A stretch of DNA of 64,000 nt from Polyangiaceae bacterium (GTDB lineage Bacteria > Myxococcota_A > Polyangia > Polyangiales > Polyangiaceae), in the NCBI GenBank assembly GCA_016715885.1, contig JADJXL010000015.1, positions 682,001 through 746,000 on the forward strand, in the 5' to 3' direction. The position numbers and the translations under genes were made by a program. Shown here piece after piece: positions 62,665-64,000 of the stretch. The notes beneath the pieces are model-generated. The model worked only from the letters and a program-made list of their open reading frames with translations. It searched no databases and was not told the DNA's origin. Each line of letters starts with the position of its first letter. The first letter of the stretch is position 1.

Positions 62665-63282
62665 TCACGGCTCGATCATCGTCGCGCCAGGTGGACCGAT
62701 GAACACGGGCGGACCGTAACTCCGAAGCTCCGCTCGCTCGTGCTGCATTCCCGCATCCACATCGAGAACGACGATGCCTACATCCGGACAAAACGTCGTC
62801 GTGTAGGTCGCTCGCACATCACCCCCACGCTCTTCGATCGTCACGACACAATTCTCGAATCGGCCTGCAGCCACCGTGATCGCTGCGCCTACCGTTTCGA
62901 TACGGGAAATCCCACCATGCTCGCCACGCCAAGTCGTTCCAACGGCGAGCGGCGTCTTCAGCACGAACGCGGCCCCTCGATCGACGAAAGCCACGCCCTC
63001 GCGCATGTACGAAAAGTGCCGCGCTCCTCGGGGCACGACGAGCTCACCCTCCGCGGCACTGATGCGTCGAGCTCGCACGATGAGCGTGTCGCGCCGGCCA
63101 TCATCGTTCGTGGTGTCGTAGACCCAGCGATGATCATGAACGATCGGAAAATAGCGCTCGATCGGCAAGCCGGACGAAACACCCACCATGCCGTCGCTCG
63201 GCCGATTTGCAGGCGATGGCGTCGTCGCTTGCCCGCAGGCTGCGACGGCGAAGAGGACCGGACAAACCCACGCAACCTTCAC
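62665..63282 (-). CDS. Lipoprotein of unknown function
   Basis: A 205-residue protein with a signal ending LFAVAAC (acylated Cys at residue 16) and an all-beta-looking body. Visible segments are LPIERYFPIVHDHRWVYDTT, then VPRGARHFSYMREGVAFVD, GRFENCVVTIEERG and CPDVGIVVLDVDAG. The pattern resembles periplasmic proteins that report a thick-walled beta-sandwich, but I do not recognise a named family. I chose GTG 63282 because it overlaps the preceding stop by 4 bp (GTGA) and puts the lipobox at the usual place. An ATG at 63309 would add nine residues. It is the last gene before the terminator at 62605-62648. Confidence 0.72.
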   Translation of the reverse strand: MKVAWVCPVLFAVAACGQATTPSPANRPSDGMVGVSSGLPIERYFPIVHDHRWVYDTTNDDGRRDTLIVRARRISAAEGELVVPRGARHFSYMREGVAFVDRGAAFVLKTPLAVGTTWRGEHGGISRIETVGAAITVAAGRFENCVVTIEERGGDVRATYTTTFCPDVGIVVLDVDAGMQHERAELRSYGPPVFIGPPGATMIEP

Positions 63283-63650
63283 GGCCCAAGCCGATGCGTG
63301 AAGTACCAAATGGAAAAGAACACGAGCAGGAGCGACGCGATTGCAAGCAAGTATCGCGCGAGCGGATCGGGTTCGAGGCGCCGAAGCAAGTCTTCCGCTG
63401 CTTGTCGAACCGCGGGTTTGGTGGTGGTCGAAATGAGCTTCTGCGCGCCTTCACGGACGCTCAGGTAGTCACCTCGCTCGAACGTTTCGAGCAGTGCATC
63501 GAGCGTCTCGTCACGCGGATATCGCTGCGCAAAAACGGGCACGCCTTCGCGCGGCTTCGCCTTCTTCTTGCGCTTCTTGCGCAGAGCAGCGGCGTCCTTC
63601 GTTTTCTTCGGCGACGCTTGTTCACCCGCTTGTTCGCTCGCTTCGCTCAT
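63279..63650 (-). CDS. Small tail-anchored protein of unknown function
   Basis: This 123-residue protein begins with an acidic start and a strongly basic stretch (KKRKKKAKPREG). A helical middle (TLDALLETFERGDYLSVREG) suggests one or two TPR-like helices. A single C-terminal membrane helix is visible (about 98-117, YLLAIASLLLVFFSIWYFTH). It would be anchored by its tail with the bulk in the cytoplasm. The gene starts 3 bp after the previous stop and overlaps the next start by 4 bp, so the three small genes are one transcription unit. Confidence 0.7.
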   Translation of the reverse strand: MSEASEQAGEQASPKKTKDAAALRKKRKKKAKPREGVPVFAQRYPRDETLDALLETFERGDYLSVREGAQKLISTTTKPAVRQAAEDLLRRLEPDPLARYLLAIASLLLVFFSIWYFTHRLGP

Positions 63651-63653
63651 CCT

Positions 63654-63947
63654 TCACCTGACCGTTCGGTCGAGTTGATCTTGGGGCCGATCTCGCCACG
63701 GAACGAACGGCTCACCCTCACCATGCACGACGCACTGGAGAGCGTCACACGCTGTTCGATAATACGCCTTCCTGCCACATCCGACGGCTTTGTACTTCCC
63801 GCCCCACTCTTCCGCGACGCGAATGTCGTCCTGTGGGCAATCGAGGTCTTTGGCGGCATGCACGCGCACCAGCGGCTCGGCAGCGTTGCGTACCAAGCAA
63901 CCGACCGCGAAGAGAGAAAACAGCGCAAAGAAGAGTTTGTCGCGCAT
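63654..63947 (-). CDS. Small Cys-rich lipoprotein
   Basis: A 97-residue protein. Residues 1-17 form a signal ending LFAVGC, with a possible lipid-attached Cys17. The mature part has four more cysteines, in DLDCPQDDIRV, YKAVGCGRKAYYRTACDALQ and CVVHG. It probably forms two disulfides in a compact domain seen in other small myxobacterial envelope proteins, though I cannot name the family. The ATG is 3 bp after the stop of the gene at the right edge, so the row continues beyond the window. Confidence 0.7.
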   Translation of the reverse strand: MRDKLFFALFSLFAVGCLVRNAAEPLVRVHAAKDLDCPQDDIRVAEEWGGKYKAVGCGRKAYYRTACDALQCVVHGEGEPFVPWRDRPQDQLDRTVR

Positions 63948-63950
63948 GGC

Positions 63951-64000
63951 TCAGAACTGAAAATACACGAACGGCACGGCATTCACCCCGGCTGCTTCGT
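63951..64000 (-). CDS. C-terminal end of a gene cut by the right edge
   Basis: The last 15 codons before TGA 63951-63953 read EAAGVNAVPFVYFQF. The alternating pattern and terminal Phe are what outer-membrane beta-barrel proteins show for recognition by the BAM complex. The stop is 3 bp from the next ATG, which supports a real gene. Too little is visible to say more. Confidence 0.45.
   Translation of the reverse strand, partial: EAAGVNAVPFVYFQF

Noticed and set aside
1..64000. CRISPR arrays, insertion sequences, tRNA or rRNA genes
   Set aside because: No regularly spaced repeats, transposase genes with inverted ends, or tRNA/rRNA-like sequences were found on reading both strands; a covariance-model scan was not possible here.

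Overview
The window looks like a piece of a myxobacterial chromosome, probably from the Sorangium/Polyangium side of the order. The DNA is GC-rich with GC-biased third codon positions. It holds several lipoproteins with glycine/serine-rich linkers, two subtilisin-like proteases, a kelch-propeller lipoprotein and a very large modular polyketide synthase (PKS). This placement is inference from gene content; no rRNA or other decisive marker is present.

Region 1 (1-16.7 kb) is mostly housekeeping and cell-surface genes. It holds the end of a GlpB-like flavoprotein, an S41 processing protease, an ECF sigma factor overlapping an Ala/Pro-rich membrane protein, a near-leaderless small basic protein plus rpsT behind a good sigma-70 promoter, and polA. 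Next come a leftward group (S8 protease, lipoprotein, PDZ protein), an aminotransferase, a kelch lipoprotein and a second S8 protease. A possible frameshifted remnant and a small unknown alpha-helical protein follow.

Region 2 (16.9-57.1 kb) is a type I cis-AT PKS of five proteins. Four lie on the minus strand, joined by 4-bp overlaps or a 1-bp gap, and run from 57056 down to 22846. Domain orders in reading direction are: A = ACP(load)-KS-AT-AT-DH-ER-KR-ACP; B = KS-AT-DH-KR-ACP; C = KS-AT-KR-ACP-KS-AT-KR-ACP; D = KS-AT-DH-KR-ACP-KS-AT-ER-KR-ACP. The fifth, E = KS-AT-DH-KR-ACP-TE, lies on the plus strand, tail to tail with D, 17 bp apart. The first AT of protein A has lost the extender-carboxylate arginine (Gln instead), which marks it as the starter-loading AT. 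The second module of D and the single module of E carry lesions in many catalytic domains. D2 has lost the HGTGT histidine of its KS, the nucleophile of its AT and the tyrosine of its KR, yet keeps an intact-looking ER and ACP. E has lost the AT serine, both DH catalytic residues and the KR tyrosine, yet keeps KS Cys/His/His, ACP Ser and the TE triad. Read literally, the line performs five extensions, then a reduction-only step in D2, then transfer and release in E.

From the domains alone I infer a short reduced chain: a monocarboxylic starter, one probable methyl branch, one alkene, two hydroxyls (C5 and C7) and a saturated C2-C3 bond. The C5 hydroxyl could close a delta-lactone. No tailoring, transport, resistance or regulatory gene is visible beside the PKS.

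Region 3 (57.4-64 kb) is entirely on the minus strand. A translationally coupled set encodes a long tryptophan 2,3-dioxygenase followed by two HTTM membrane proteins with DCC-type domains. Upstream of it are three small tightly packed membrane or lipoprotein genes and the last 15 codons of what may be an outer-membrane protein at the right edge. A clear intrinsic terminator separates these two sets.
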